From Marsupella aquatica (Eukaryota > Marchantiophyta), in contig OZ316899.1 in assembly GCA_973895155.1 (NCBI GenBank), positions 14,322,001-14,386,000 of the forward strand: a stretch of 64,000 nt of DNA, read 5' to 3'. A program made the position numbers and the translations under genes. Each line of letters begins with the position of its first letter. Within the stretch, counting starts at the first letter, position 1. The notes beneath the pieces are model-generated. The model ran no database searches. It saw only the letters and a list, made by a program, of their open reading frames with translations, and was not told the DNA's origin. Positions 47,621 to 58,744 of the stretch are shown one piece after another.

Positions 47621-49393
47621 TTAACCCGAAACTGAAGCCGAATCCGCTAATTCCGGCCACAAGTTAACCCGTCACACTAATCAGGCCGTATCTTTCTTAA
47701 TACACCTCCGTTTCTCGAGTGTTTTATATCGATTTTACTTGCCTTGACCAGATCTTTCCAATGCTCTTTACAGATCCGGATTTGGTGACATATTGAAAGA
47801 GATATGGTCGTCGACCACCCGCGACATAGCTTTTATTTCCCTACTCTTAACGCCATGATTGCCCTTATTCTTGCCATCTTGCTAATTATTATGCAATATC
47901 AATAGCTACTCCTTGCATACAGCAACCTACTTAATCAGATTACAAAATAAGGACCACGTCATTGGCGTCACACACATCCCATGGGTTAAATTTCTGGGAG
48001 GCAAGTCTTGCTTGAGGTCTCCCCCTCAATTTGTCAAATATTTTTCCTTTCTAGCTGGGTGTGCAGTAGGCACCCATTTGCTTCCATGTGCAGTAGGCAC
48101 AGGGCTTTTATGTGTAGTAGGCACCCCTGGGAAAAATATCTCCCCCTGAATTTATGAAATTAATTGGTGGAGGTACTCATCATTTGTCGCCATGTAGGTT
48201 CTGTACTTTAGATTCTTTCTTTATTTCCTTACTTCATGCTTTGTTGTTTGGTTTTTCTTTCCTTTTGAAGAGAAAGTCTCTTTGTTCTTTAGTTCTCCAT
48301 TACTTAGTGTAAAATGGTCTTCTTAGAAGAAAAGGTGGAGGACTTTCCTTTGGTTTGATGGCTTCTCTTTGTTTGCCTCCTTTGCCCGGCGTCTCGTCTT
48401 TAGCTTGTACCACGATCTCCGTTTGCACTGGACGTCCTTCTCTCTCCTAGCGTTCCTCACGTTCTCTCTTTGGTTTTTCGGGTTTGTGCTTCCTTCAATG
48501 TTCTTGGATTTATCCTCCTTGCCTGCGGTGCTTATTGTTTCTCCTCTATCTCGCATTCTTTCCTTCGAAGTTTTCAGTTTCTCCCTTCGCGTTCAATCAT
48601 GGACTGTCTTTATATGTTCGCGATGCTGCCTGCCTTGCTCACGATCTACGTTCGATTTCTGTAGCGTCTTCTCTCCTCCTATCTTTTCAATTGGGAATTA
48701 GGCGTATGGGTGTTCCTTATGAATCAATCTTCTGTATGAGGTCGCCTTCACGGACTGGAAATAGGAGGTCTGATGACTCGTTCCAAAACGCAGATGTCCA
48801 TGAACTTACAAAATCTCACTTGGCCCCCGAAACCAAAACGTTTGCGCCTGTCGAGAGAGCTTCACAAATTTGATTGACAGAAACTTCCCTACATGTCATC
48901 GATCTTGAATGATGGAGCATGCTTCATCTTGTTATCGAATTGTAACGTAACGGTTAGTTCCATGCTTTGCCCAATGCTCCTTCAAATCGACAGGATAATT
49001 TACATTTATCCCTTCGGAGCCAAGTTGTTCCAAAAAGTTCATGGAGATCATAGTAGTGCAACACGAGAACTGCCAGCCCCCGTTACCCCATCTGTAACAC
49101 TACTGTCTCACACCTATACAGGAGCAGTGGGGAACGGGGTATCGCACATTATCAACATGAACATCATCGTTCGGGCCCTTCAGGTAATCTCCAAGCTATC
49201 TCCAAGCTCCAAACGATGCTCCTGGGGAGAACGACATGATCTTTTTGAACGCACTGTGCGATCGAGCGTAGATTTCACTATTAGCTTCCTCTTCCTAGGA
49301 AACCCACAAACTGACTCTTTTGGCATCGCCGATCTTGCCAAGGTCACTTTGCTCTTGAACAACAGCACTGTACCGTGTGGAAGACAAGGGAGC

Positions 49394-49669
49394 CTAATGA
49401 AAAACTCCTACAATAGTACAATTCTTTTTCATACTCAGTGTATGGAAGAGCTTTGAATCTTTCACCGATGGCCTCTTTTCGACAAGGGTGTTGTTCGCTG
49501 AAATATCAAGAGCTGTAACAGCAGCATCGCGTTCCTCCATGGCGGAATCTCGATCAGCATAAGCTACGTCACGTAGCAAAAGAGCAGCGTCTCTCTCCTC
49601 ATATGCAGCTATTCTCTCCGTGATAGCCGAATTTTGCTCCAAGATAGTTGCATCCCGTGCGGCTATCAT
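49394..49669 (-). pseudogene. BPC/GAGA-binding-protein-like fragment captured in LTR element
   Basis: Minus strand: MIAARDATILEQNSAITERI, then AAYEERDAALLLRDVAYADR and DSAMEERDAAVTALDI (bases about 49669-49500). Runs of (E/A)RDAA with spacing of seven to nine are the hallmark of the alanine-zipper coiled coil of plant BBR/BPC GAGA-binding regulators (from family memory). The zinc-finger-like DNA-binding C-terminus of BPC proteins is not visible and the remainder looks non-homologous. A frame stop precedes the Met. Alternatively an independent coiled coil with RDA repeats. Confidence 0.5.
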
Positions 49670-50017
49670 TGGCTATCGAGCGAGGCCTATCCCTATGAGG
49701 TCGCGATGTCCTAATCAAATTCTTCTTTTTGCTTTTTGATTGTCTTCTCTCTATTGCTGTTGTCTTGCTCTTCTTATCCTTTTCACCCTGGAGGGGAATG
49801 CTACTTCTCAGGATCGGTCCTCTTGTGTGATGATATCGATTTGCGTTTCTGCTCTTGCTGTCCTTATCGATTCCTCTGGAATGCCTTATAAATTTCTATG
49901 TCCGATTTTCTAAAAAGTGCTCTCTTGTTCGATCTCTCTTCTTCTTCTCTTCCCGAGCGTTTTCAGATTTTAATCGCCATAGCCTGTTCTCTTCTCTCCG
50001 CTCCGCTGGTGAGACAA

Positions 50018-50030
50018 AGTGCTGATAACG
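50018..50030 (-). promoter_or_regulatory. Primer-binding-like site of minus-strand LTR element
   Basis: On the minus strand cgttatcagcac directly follows the LTR, the same string as in the copia element. Confidence 0.6.
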
Positions 50031-50172
50031 TGTTGTGGGAGAAATGAGACAAAGAGTTGTTCAATCTGTATTCCTGGTAGAATATGTACATGTGGCTACA
50101 GCCTAAGTAGTTAGGGTAGTTACATAGGTAGTTATCCCAAAGGTAGACTTAACTCAGGTATGAGTTACAACA
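50031..50172 (-). repeat. LTR, 5' copy of the minus-strand element
   Basis: 142 bp, matching 23236-23377 except two substitutions (ttcaatct for ttccatct; cctggtag for cctagtag). TSD atctt follows at 50173. Confidence 0.92.
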
Positions 50173-50177
50173 ATCTT

Positions 50178-51077
50178 TCCATTTATTTTGTTGTTGCTAT
50201 TTTCATTATAGCGCCACTGTGTTTAGGTCTGGGTGAATAAAATTAGCTGTCCTTAGTGGTTGAAGGGTTTATGGAAATAGTGAAAGACCCAAAATTTCCA
50301 GTATGAATTCCTGTACTGAGAAGTTTAGTAACATAGGGCACGACTTCCAGTGCATTGGATTCTTGTACGGTCACCATTCTTTGATCGGGGCCATTAAACA
50401 TCATAGTTGGCATTAAACATGTTGGTAATGACCACAGTGGGTATCCTAACCCTAAAGCTTGATACAAATTATTCATCCTTGGTCAGGTGTGTTTTATGTA
50501 GGATAATAAAATAATATACGGCAGTGAACATCGCAACGCACCGGGCGCTTAACCAAAACATCTGTCGCCTGACCAGTCCACGGCAACAAAAAAGAGAGCT
50601 CACACTATCACCAACTCCCACCAAGAGTTTTCATTTTGGTTTCTTGTAGTGCAAAAAAAAAATATATGGGTAGCATCACACATCAACACGCGGGCGAGGG
50701 GTGGGTGTACCGGTGTTTAGGGTTGTCTAGGAGGAGGCCAGTCTTGGCAAGAGTCAAGTGAATGGGGCGTTCGATTTTTAGTGTCTTCCTCTAATTAATC
50801 CGTCGGGCGCAAGAGGTGGAAGGGCTACCTAGCAAGAAACAGCCGGGAGTTTAGGGTAAACCCGCGACTTGGGGGAGCTCTAAACCCTAAATCTCCATAT
50901 ACATCCAACTCGATTTCGCGGGCACACCACTTATGAATCTGTTGGAAGAGTTGTTGTTTCACGACCAACCACTGCGAAGCACAAAGTAGAGCAGCATGTG
51001 TCGTTGCGTTGAGCATGACTGGTATCACACCATGCCGTTGTCAAAATGTTTACGGTTTATGGTGTTGAGGACTCATA
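50178..51077. other. Flank between LTR element and PMD-C
   Basis: No confident gene. A minus frame at 50243-50476 (ALGLGYPLWSLPTCLMP; VPYVTKLLSTG) has plausible composition but no recognised family. Confidence 0.35.
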
Positions 51078-51690
51078 ATGTCTAGCAACAATAATAAGGA
51101 AGACATATATGGCTCATGCCATGGCTGCAACAGCGGGAAGGATGGAGCGGGGAAGAAACGGGAAGTAGAGAGTGAAGTGGGGTCGCCCGAACGACATGCG
51201 AAGAGGACAAGGACGACATCAAAACTACATCTAGTGCGAAACGCTGGGTGTGGTAGGAAGGCTCGGGATGCACGAGGTGGGCGTGAAGAAGAAGCGGACG
51301 AGGTTGACAAGTGTGAAGCCGAGGTCATCACATCAACAACGCCCAGAAACCTGGAGCGAAATGAGTGGATTGATGTGGTACCCGACAAGCAGTGGCTTTC
51401 GTTTCCTCGGGAGGAGGACGATGTGTTCAAGGCATTCTATACAGATAAGTGTGAACCCAGTTTAATGAACGATTCAGGGTTAGAAGATTTTATCATATTA
51501 CCTTGGCTAGAAAACCATGCAAGCCGACGGGAGTTGATGGAGTTCATAGGTAATTGGGATCCTGCCAGAAAAGTGACTCGTGTCTATGGCCGGGAATTTG
51601 TATTGAACATGCGGGTAGTGTTAGAGGTGTTTGGCTTACGGCAAGGTCAAACTAACAAAATCAAACAACGGGTGGTGGCTAAGATAGAAA

Positions 51691-51693
51691 AGT
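51691..51693. repeat. Target-site duplication (AGT) of CACTA-2
   Basis: agt before the left TIR recurs at 62176-62178 after the right TIR. Removing element and one copy restores an unbroken codon sequence in PMD-C. Confidence 0.9.
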
Positions 51694-52230
51694 CACTAGT
51701 ACATTTTAGGTACTTTTCCGATACTCAAAACACGCATTTCTCAACGCGCCCGATACTAAACACAATGGAAAACGTCCGATACTCCCAGCTACGGAACTTC
51801 CAATACTACCAACATTGGACATTATTATCCGATAGGTTTTGTATCAAAAATGTTATCCAATACCCCGCATATCGAACAATGTCCGAAACCACCTGTATCA
51901 CAAATTGAGAGCCGACATGTTTTTCAGACGTCCGATAATAATAGTATCGAAAGCTAATTCCAATAGGTTTGGTTTTGGACATTTATCGATACAAGTCTTA
52001 TCGGATATATTTTTGCGATACTAATTACAATGGAAATCATTTGCGAAGACTGAGGTATCAGTTACTGTCCATTGAAATTGCTATCGGACCCCTCCTCGGC
52101 TGCGGGCTTAAGCGTCCGATCTGTGGAGTATCGGATAGTGGCTTCTGATTGTTATAGTATCGGAAAATCCGATACTTTGAGGATGGGAAGGGGTTTTTTG
52201 CTTTGGCAGTACTGATGTGTGTGTCCGATA
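51694..52230. repeat. CACTA-2 left subterminal repeats (TCCGATA family)
   Basis: More than ten TCCGAT/ATCGGA-type motifs in both orientations (tccgatactc, atccgatagg, gtatcggatag, tatcggaaaatccgatac), the probable TNPA-binding array. No ORF here is credible. Confidence 0.85.
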
Positions 52231-52447
52231 TGTTTCCAATGTTATTTGAATGGGATATGGTATGGGACTTTAGTGTTTTACAATGTCTAGGTTGTATGGA
52301 ATTAATGGATTCAGATATGGGGCATACTTTAAGCAATAGATATGTATACTGCATGAAATTGTGGACAATGAGAAAAATCGTAGAATGCCGATAAAAAGAT
52401 AGTGCCGGTAAAAATATACATGAAGATGGTGGGGTCTACAATTTATA

Positions 52448-55400
52448 CTAACTCGTGGGGGGTATGTCTCTATCTTCCACTACAATTACGTTGGGTCTCT
52501 GTTGGACTATGGACCGTGATCTGGGAATATACGGCATGACAATGGACCACTTGGGGTCATTGGGATAGGGTAGGTAAAAGCATTGCTCAAGGTGATGTGG
52601 GAAGGCAAAGGGATCTGAGGACCTCCAGTTGGAACTGATGACACTATTTGCGGATGTCTTCAAACAAGTAAGACCGCATGCATCATCTTCACAAGTACGA
52701 TTGTGGCCTACAAGATTCATCTTGAACCATTTGCACTTGAATACCACTTCCTCCAAAGTAGTATGTGCATGGTACTTCACTGTTAGGATCTCCTCAATCT
52801 TCCCATAATGGGCCACGGTGGAGCGAATGGGATTCATGTCTGACATGCTACTCTGGGAATCTTGGGTGAACCAACCCATCACCCCACATTCCTATGTAGC
52901 TGCCCTCTTCTCATCAAGTCGTTCCACACAAAAATGTCTCCCCTTTGACCACATGGCAGTCCGAGTCGTGACTATAAGTAGTGGACCATGAACCAAGGTA
53001 CGGAGTTTATCTGTCACGTTTGGGTAGTGTAATACACTCACCCTGGTACCCACCAGGGCATCCACTTCTAACAACTTCTCCTTCATGTATGGGTGAAACT
53101 TGGAAAATAACCTTGGGTGTCGACTGTTTTGCTTCTCCTCCTCATAAAATGTTGTCCACTCCCCGACAACCTCGGGTGAGTTATACAACATAAATGTTGT
53201 GAGCTGTAAACGCTCTACTGAGCCTATGAGACGCTCTCCAGATGCCCCAGTGAGTCTATCATCCTCGTATTCAGCCTCTCGTGCCGCCTCATCTATCCAT
53301 CCCCTAGGAGCACTAGGATCTAGTGTGGCAACTATGTTTGTACAGTAAAACATACTCTTTGCTCCAAGATGATGCTCCGCAATGCTACCTTCCACCCTAG
53401 TGCGATTAAAGACATATGACTTCATCACCCCCATATAACGCTCTACCCAATACATCCATCGACAATGTACTGGGCCTGCAATTGCAACCTCGCGCACTAA
53501 ATGTATGAGAAAATGAACCTGACCATCAAAGAATGAGGGAGGGAGTGCCTTCTCCAACTTGCAAACAACCTCTACTCCAAATATCTCCATAGCAGCAATG
53601 TCATCCTCCTGTACCTCCTTTTGACATACCCATCTTAAGAGCTTACCCAATGACCAAAGGGCATCACAAAGTTCCTCACTACCCAATCCAATAATAGCAA
53701 CTGGAAGAACATGTTCAAGCAACCGATGATAATCATGTGTCTTCAAGAAAGATGGCCATTTTGGAGAATCCTCCCCCCCCAAATGCCTTCCGAAGATTGG
53801 TACCATAACCTGTGGGAAACCTCATCAACCCAATACGTCTGTGAAACTCAATGCGCTCTGCCCTTGTCAAAACCCAAGGAGGATGGATGCTAGGGGGAGC
53901 ACCAGGGGGGTCCAAAGATGGCCAAAAACCCAAAAGACCATGCATCCCCATCTCCTCACAACTTTCTCTCCAATTGTTATTTTTCTCCCCATATAGATGG
54001 CAAATCAATGATTTCCTCACATTCCCCTCAATGTGCATAGGGTCTAACAAGTGATTAATGGGCATATCTGACCAATATGGCAATTGTGACAATGTAGACA
54101 AATGGGTCATGCCACATCTGAATAATGGTAATGGATCACTCGGATCCTGAACTCTCCCCCATACCTCTCTCCAATATGCTGGATCCTTCCGCTGAGGTTG
54201 AGGACAAATATCAGGTTGGCCCTCATCAGTATCATAAAGGAATGGATCACTCCTCCAAGGATAGTCTAGTGGAAGATATTTAGTATGACCATGTAAACAA
54301 TTTTTTGCAGAGTGCTTGACTTGGGCCTGGCCACCCCCTCCAAATCGGGTCCACATGTAGAGCAAGCTCGATAGCCTGATGTTTGTAATCCAAAAACATA
54401 TCCAAACCCTGCCCAGTGCATAGAAAACACATTCATAAAATAAGGTTCATCAAGGCAAAAATCTGCATAATTGCAATTAAATACAAGGTTTAGGTACTAG
54501 AGGAAATAAGGGTTTACCATACTTGGTAAATCATGCATGGTCCACATAAGGATGGCCTTTAAAGTAAATATGCGGGATAAACCTCCTGTGTTGTGACGTC
54601 CATCATAACAATCCACTCCTCTCCACAGTTGTATCAACTCATCAATCAATGGTTGCAAGTACACATCAATCTTTTTAACTTGCTTAGGACCCGGAATAAT
54701 CATGGAGAGTAGTAGGTGACCTTTCTTCATGGCCATCCAAGGAGGGATGTTGTAGTTTTTCAACACTACTGGCCACACTGAATATGGTTTGGCTTTTCCT
54801 GTCAATGCAAAAGGGCTGATACCGTCTGCTGCCAAGCCTAGTCGAACATGTCGTGGGTCAATTTTGAACTCTCCCCATCTATCCTCTACAAATCGATTGG
54901 CAGGAGAGTCAATCATCATCCGCATGGCACTAGAGGGTACAACCATATCAGAACAATTTTGTGAGTGCCATACCATCATCTCAGCCAACTCTACACATCG
55001 GAATTGATGTTGCAATCGAGGGATAAGAGGAAAGTACCTCATAACCTTTTGCGGTACCTTCCCCGTCAACATGTCATCACGGTACCGTGGCTTCTGACAT
55101 TTAGGACATGTAGTGGCATTTTCATGCTCACCCCTAAAAAGAATGCAATCATCCACACATGCATGTATCACCTCATACTTCAGGCCAATGGACCTCAACA
55201 CCTGTTTAGCCTCTTTCCAAGAGGCTGGCAATGCGTTGCCTACTGGCAAAATACGATCATGCAAGGTACGGAAAACATCATCCAAAAGTAGATTGCTTGC
55301 CCCATGTCTTTGCTGCAAGTTGAGCAACAACATTATTGATGAGAGCCGAGATAACCTACTCCCCTCGAATATGCGAGTACGGGCATGACGTTGCGCCTCC

Positions 55401-55624
55401 TCCCATTGCTTGTCTTGGGACCCCCTAGAAGGATGTGGATGACTAGTCCTTTCATGGGTTAAACCAATGTCCTCCAAACCAATGTCATCGTGATCATCAT
55501 AGAATTGGTCCATGAGCTCATCCATGGCCCTCTCCTCATCAAGATGGTCTTGGATAGGATCATCACCATCATGTTGTACCCCATCCTCTTGCCTCTGCGG
55601 TTCATGCCCACGGTTGGCCACCAT
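52448..55624 (-). pseudogene. TNP2-type transposase of CACTA-2 (decayed)
   Basis: ATG at 55624 (MVANRGHEPQRQED), acidic N-terminal part. Transposase_21 block: HVRLGLAADGISPFA and YSVWPVVLKNYNIPPWM (about 54870-54720). An intron probably starts after DLPSM (54525). Then LLDPMHIEGNVRKSL. DUF4218-like: LIHLVREVAIAGPVHCRWMYW, VERYMGVMKS (about 53500-53400). DUF4216-like end at 52448. Damage: frame change near 54340; a G8 run (C8 at 53774-53781) that adds one base; TAG at 52890 where the family has T-Q-x-S/C-GV, showing CAG to TAG. Unlike CACTA-1 it lacks the N-terminal cysteine domain, which sits in the SET gene upstream. Not functional as read. Confidence 0.85.
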
Positions 55625-55813
55625 GGCCTCAACAAGATGTTGTCGCCTAGCTCATGATATTACCCCAATATCAGGCGTTACATATTGATTCTATCATACA
55701 ACATCAATTAATTAATCTCATCAACACATGCACTGCTGAACAACATCATTCTCATGTAAACATGTAAAATAAACTGACATATATATATACATGTATGTAA
55801 GTCCAAGAAACTA

Positions 55814-56970
55814 TCATGGACGACAACGCAAGGACAATTTTGGTGCATCCCACTCATACTCACACAATAACTCCTCACCAGCTCTAATGGTCCTAACAGT
55901 CATGATATGGTCGTCCATATGTTTCACAAAATATGGATGTCTAGGTGGACCAAACATTTGATCCACTCTACATTAGCCTCCAAACCTCTATCTCTACCTG
56001 TGGTACTATTGATGTACCCTGCTAAATTACCATTTCGAATAGGGTCACCATCAATCATCCGGCAATGCCACGGCCTAGTGAAGACCTCATCCGGGTCTGA
56101 GCCATCCTCAATGCATACACACCCCAACTTGGGTGTTGACGCAACAAAATATTCCAACTCTTGGAGTTATATACAGCCCCAATGTAAGGAAAGAGGTGCT
56201 CTCCATCATAACCACGTCTCCATGGCTTTGGAGGGACCACAATATCCTCCAAAGCAAAAAGACCATATCCTATATCAGGACCAATAGAGGATGCCTTCAC
56301 TATCCAAGGGCGACCCCATATCTGAACTGGTTCATCTGTAGGAATAAATCCTGGAAATTTGAAGAGACTTGGAGAAAAGTCCTTCAAAACTTCGGCAGCC
56401 CTACCAGTGAGATAGGATAGTCCAAACCTGCCCTCAACGCAAATATAATCTACGTTACCGGCTGGTCAATCACTAGTACCTAACACCTCCTCTCGGCTGT
56501 CTACCTGGTCCAGTGGTCCATACTGCCGTCTACGTCTACCAGATCGTGGTCGTGTACGTAGGACCCTAGTAGTCACAACCTCGGGCCGAGAGACCGGTTC
56601 CCCCTCTACATGCTCATGTGTGGGCACGGGAGTGGGGATAGGAGCAGGTGGGCTAAGAGGCATTTGGGCAGGAGCAATACCCTAAATTGGAATGCATATA
56701 TGGAATGAATAGGGGACATAAACATATCTGTACCTGGCTAGGCAAATACCCTAGCATATCACCCTCGTGGCGGCCATAGTTCTCGATGTGCTCACAAGTC
56801 TCCCACGCATGTTGAACCACAAGTCCCTTACATCTCACACACCAGCAAGGTATGGGTCCTAGTGGAGCACGAGGACGATCTGGAGGAGGGGGTGGAGGAA
56901 CCTCCCCCTCAGACGAGCTTGTGTCTGAGTCTAAATCTGACGTGGAACTATCAGAAGTAGACATCTGCAT
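55814..56970 (-). pseudogene. SET-domain gene with TNP2-type cysteine motif (CACTA-2 cargo)
   Basis: Exon 1 about 56970-56734 (MSTSDSSTSDLDSD; PCWCVRCKGLVVQHAWETCE; donor cag|gta). Exon 2 56681-55814 (acceptor ttag|ggt). It continues with a basic stretch (RTRPRSGRRRRQYG), TGA at 56466, then WIVKASSIGPDIGYGLFALEDI, GEHLFPYIGAVY, a frame change near 56160, HCRMIDGDPIRNGNLAGYIN, another frame change near 55950, and VRTIRAGEELLCEYEWD. These are, in order, the G-x-GLFA, Y-x-G, GN-x-A-x-x-IN and GEEL-x-x-Y motifs of SET lysine methyltransferases. The NHS motif reads NSTTG, so catalysis is doubtful. C-x-C-x-x-C resembles the Transpos_assoc domain of TNP2. Same strand as TNP2, about 190 bp upstream. 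Confidence 0.72.
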
Positions 56971-57280
56971 GCATGAAGTACACTCATTCATGTAAGCTGC
57001 ATAAAAGAAGACAAGTGTTGGAGTATCAAAATAGAATTAATTAATGCATGACATACAAAAGTCCTGTTGTACCTCAATGATACCCGCGCTTTGCCAGCCT
57101 ACTGTGTCGTATTTTCTACACACAAGGTGTGGGACATCCAAAATCTCTGCATATATGGGTGAGCATTTTGCTAATGAGCATACATAATCTGTAAGCGCGA
57201 AAGAGTGTAGGAAGAACACACCACATATAAAAAAAATCCAACATACAAATTAAGTGTAAATGATTCGGCTCGTGAAGCGG

Positions 57281-57987
57281 GGACATCATACCTCCTGGAT
57301 ATGCGGTCTCACACTATGCATAGTGCATTGTCCAAAACAAAACCTACCTACCCCCTCACAAACATTGAACCACCCCTCCAAACGCAAGGTACTGTGCATC
57401 AAATCCAACACAACCATTAGCCTAATATATGGAGGTTGAACCTTATCCTAAGAAAAGGTGTAACCTTATCCTAGTAAAACCCCATAACCCTAAGCCCATA
57501 AACCCCTCCAAAGAAATGATCCAAATAGCTTTCACCCAGAAATGGTTCGTACAAAAACTTCTTGTAGTATTTTGTCTATCATATATCATAGTATTGAGTT
57601 CCCATCACCACAACCATCCCTAAACTTGCAAGGAACTTGCAAGAGGACATCATACCTCCTGGATGCACGGTTTCATGCATAGTGCATTGTCCAAAATTGA
57701 AACCTCCCTACCCCCTCAAAAAAAGTTAACCACCCCTCCAAAAGCAAGGTACTACACATCAAATCCAAACACAAAGATTAGCCTAATGAAGGGATTTAAT
57801 ATTATCCTAACAAAAGGTATAATGTTATACTAATAAAACCTCTACGTACACCCATAATCCTCTATCAAGAAATGAAACAAAAGGCTTTCACCCAAAAATG
57901 ATTCATACACAAACTTCTTGTAGTATTTTCTTGATCCTATATTACATATCATAGTATTGAGTTCCCATCACCACATCCACCCCTAAA
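57281..57987. repeat. Tandem duplication of a 344-bp unit
   Basis: 57281-57624 and 57644-57987 are diverged direct copies sharing ggacatcatacctcctggat at the start and gttcccatcaccaca near the end. A further short piece (gaaacttgcaagagg) recurs near 58119. It lies between the divergent SET/TNP2 and TNPA-like genes. Confidence 0.85.
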
Positions 57988-58309
57988 ACACCAAGACTCT
58001 ATACACAATTGCATCATTAATTAGAGCCCAATATCTTAAGCATGCAAGACCATAGCTTATCAAACAAATTACATAGTCCGGTACAAACCCCAAAATTTGT
58101 TCTCCGCAACAAAGAAACTTGCAAGAGGTCCCTCTACATGCATGACATGTTCACTGTCCCGTTCATATATGTAGAGCCCTACAAAATGCGGATTCAAATA
58201 TGAAAGCAAATAATAACTCCAACCATGTGCCCTTACCCCATACAAAACCTAAATATCCTAAATTATACTCTAAACCCTCCAATACCATACCCAACCCAAA
58301 TTCAAAACA

Positions 58310-58540
58310 TTATATTGGACCCCCTTTGGGAAAGCCAAGAGGTATTCGATATAACTTCATGAGGGGTCCGATGCAATAGGAAACGGGCCACACTTGGTAA
58401 ATACACGGCCACAAGAAAAGGACAAGGGGTCTGAAGCAAATAGTTTCGGAAAGTCCGATTGCGTGTCCGATACCTTTGGTTTCGCAAAGTCCAAAACAAA
58501 AAGAATCGGAAGCAGAAGGTTTTGTTTTGGAAAAATGAAC
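58310..58540. repeat. Internal cluster of CACTA-2 subterminal motifs (a)
   Basis: TCCGAT/ATCGGA-type motifs (ggtccgatgc, agtccgattg, gtccgatacc, aatcggaagc) lie far from the ends, just upstream of the TNPA-like exon 1. Confidence 0.7.
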
Positions 58541-58744
58541 CGATGCAGGTGCGAAGACCCGCGCGTCGGGCCCCGTTTCGCACTTGGTGTTTTTCAAATT
58601 TTTTGAAGCTGGATCAAGGAGGAGAGCTTGAAGGAGGAGGAGAGATGGAGGGGGGCCGGGGGATCAGGTGGTGGGGAGACCAAGGGGGATCAGGTGGTGG
58701 TGGAGAGCAAGGGGGACTGTCCCAGCCATACAATGAAGTTATGA

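Larger units (their letters stand above)
45791..50030 (-). other. 5' internal region of the minus-strand LTR element
   Basis: Beyond the CACTA-1 TSD. The largest minus frame, 46434-46856 (140 codons; start MQARLDLDAACWEELG), is not recognised. A CA microsatellite (46122-46138), a C11 run (46906-46916), TAACCCGAG-rich DNA (47270-47400) and a minisatellite follow. No gag or pol. The zone 48200-48860 has only weak frames on +. Confidence 0.5.
23236..50172 (-). mobile_element. Non-autonomous LTR retrotransposon (minus), host of the nested elements
   Basis: Bounded by two direct 142-bp LTRs (23236-23377 and 50031-50172), with TG...CA ends and a 5-bp TSD. Minus orientation is shown by a primer-binding-like site next to the right LTR and a purine tract (acaaagggggag on the minus strand) next to the left LTR. 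Subtracting the 21.4-kb CACTA element leaves about 5.6 kb. No gag, protease, integrase or reverse transcriptase reading frame is visible in that remainder, so it must be mobilised in trans. It contains a BPC-like gene fragment and a 26-bp minisatellite. The LTRs differ at two positions by my comparison, so the insertion is fairly recent. Confidence 0.88.

Noticed and set aside
48893-49456. 187-codon + strand ORF in the LTR element
   Set aside because: Composition is unremarkable, no domain seen and it is on the strand opposite to the element.
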